Made by a program: the position numbers and the translations under genes
Notes under the pieces: generated by a model
Told to the model about the DNA's origin: nothing
Seen by the model: only the letters and a program-made list of their open reading frames with translations
The model's database searches: none
Shown: piece after piece, positions 63,799-64,000 of the stretch
Numbering within the stretch: the stretch's first letter is position 1
Layout: the number at the start of each line of letters is the position of its first letter
NCBI RefSeq assembly: GCF_003985145.1
Contig: NZ_ML133522.1
Span: 186,001 to 250,000 of the forward strand
Length of the DNA stretch: 64,000 nucleotides
Source: Rhizobium anhuiense
Lineage (GTDB): Bacteria; Pseudomonadota; Alphaproteobacteria; Rhizobiales; Rhizobiaceae
Reading direction: 5' to 3'

Positions 63799-64000
63799 AG
63801 GTGCCTCGCTTGGTGTCTCGGATATCCAGGGTATAGTCCGAAACCACGGCGAGGACAGCCGGAATCTTCTCCCATTTACGGTCGGCCTCACGGCAAAAAG
63901 ACAGACTGCAACAAGAGTTTATACCTGCTTTTGTCATCGTCATCAGGCGAAGAAATCGGGTTTTATTCAATTTTTCAAGGCACTTGCAGGAATTCTCATA
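63799..64000. other. Window end, upstream of the MBL gene
   Basis: About 200 bases with no supported gene. AT-rich toward the end (GGGTTTTATTCAATTTTTCAA). Presumably holds the promoter of the minus-strand MBL gene. Confidence 0.4.

Overview
The window looks like a chromosomal segment of a Rhizobium species, probably of the R. leguminosarum / R. etli group. The evidence is a fused trpE(G) behind a Trp-Trp-Trp leader peptide, a ShmR/HmuR-type haem receptor, RIME-like intergenic repeats, alphaproteobacterial operon orders (petABC; lgt-midA-pgeF; DUF1285-Nudix-cca) and uniformly high-GC coding. It is dense with housekeeping genes. I see no prophage, insertion sequence, CRISPR array, rRNA or tRNA gene.

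Layout. 1-9.3 kb: haem receptor, trp attenuator and trpE(G), two small genes, a cation diffusion facilitator with queF, a DUF2076 protein, and a ClpP-type protease. 9.4-14.2 kb: benE, a leucine leader peptide (leuL) with leuA, and an HxlR regulator divergent from a quinone-oxidoreductase-like gene. 14.3-20.2 kb: an ECF sigma/anti-sigma pair, a TPR protein, a phosphoesterase, Nudix, a glutathionyl-hydroquinone reductase and two GNATs. 20.2-27.0 kb: a four-gene MoxR-DUF58-VWA membrane cluster. 27.2-34.1 kb: DUF1285-Nudix-cca, small ORFs, hemF, a Na/Pi transporter and trmL. 34.3-39.6 kb: two homologous ABC exporters, the first behind a small upstream ORF and competing hairpins, and an endonuclease/phosphatase-fold protein. 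39.9-43.4 kb: petABC and apt. 43.4-47.3 kb: two MaoC genes, DUF2157, ychF and clpS. 47.3-55.5 kb: GNAT, pth, a solute-binding protein plus GGDEF-EAL pair, rplY, a secreted DUF2125-like protein with a remnant of a second copy, and prs. 55.6-63.8 kb: lipoprotein, an M24-fold protein lacking its metal ligands, pgeF, midA, lgt, ubiK, ybjN-proC-csaA and an MBL hydrolase.

The most interesting material is regulatory. Three transcripts (trpL, leuL and the ABC gene at 36841) have a recognisable promoter whose -10 box ends 6-7 nt before the ATG, so they are probably leaderless. The leuL region has no T-tract terminator. It carries three segments that can pair in mutually exclusive ways, one of them the leuA Shine-Dalgarno, which suggests leucine-controlled translational rather than transcriptional attenuation. 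The ABC exporter at 34504 has a 21-codon upstream ORF and two mutually exclusive perfect 8-bp hairpins, one of which buries its Shine-Dalgarno. Other points to follow up are the solute-binding/GGDEF-EAL pair lying between pth and rplY, the M24-fold protein with replaced metal ligands, and the paired VWA proteins of which only one keeps a MIDAS motif. All family assignments come from reading the translated sequence; no database search was run.
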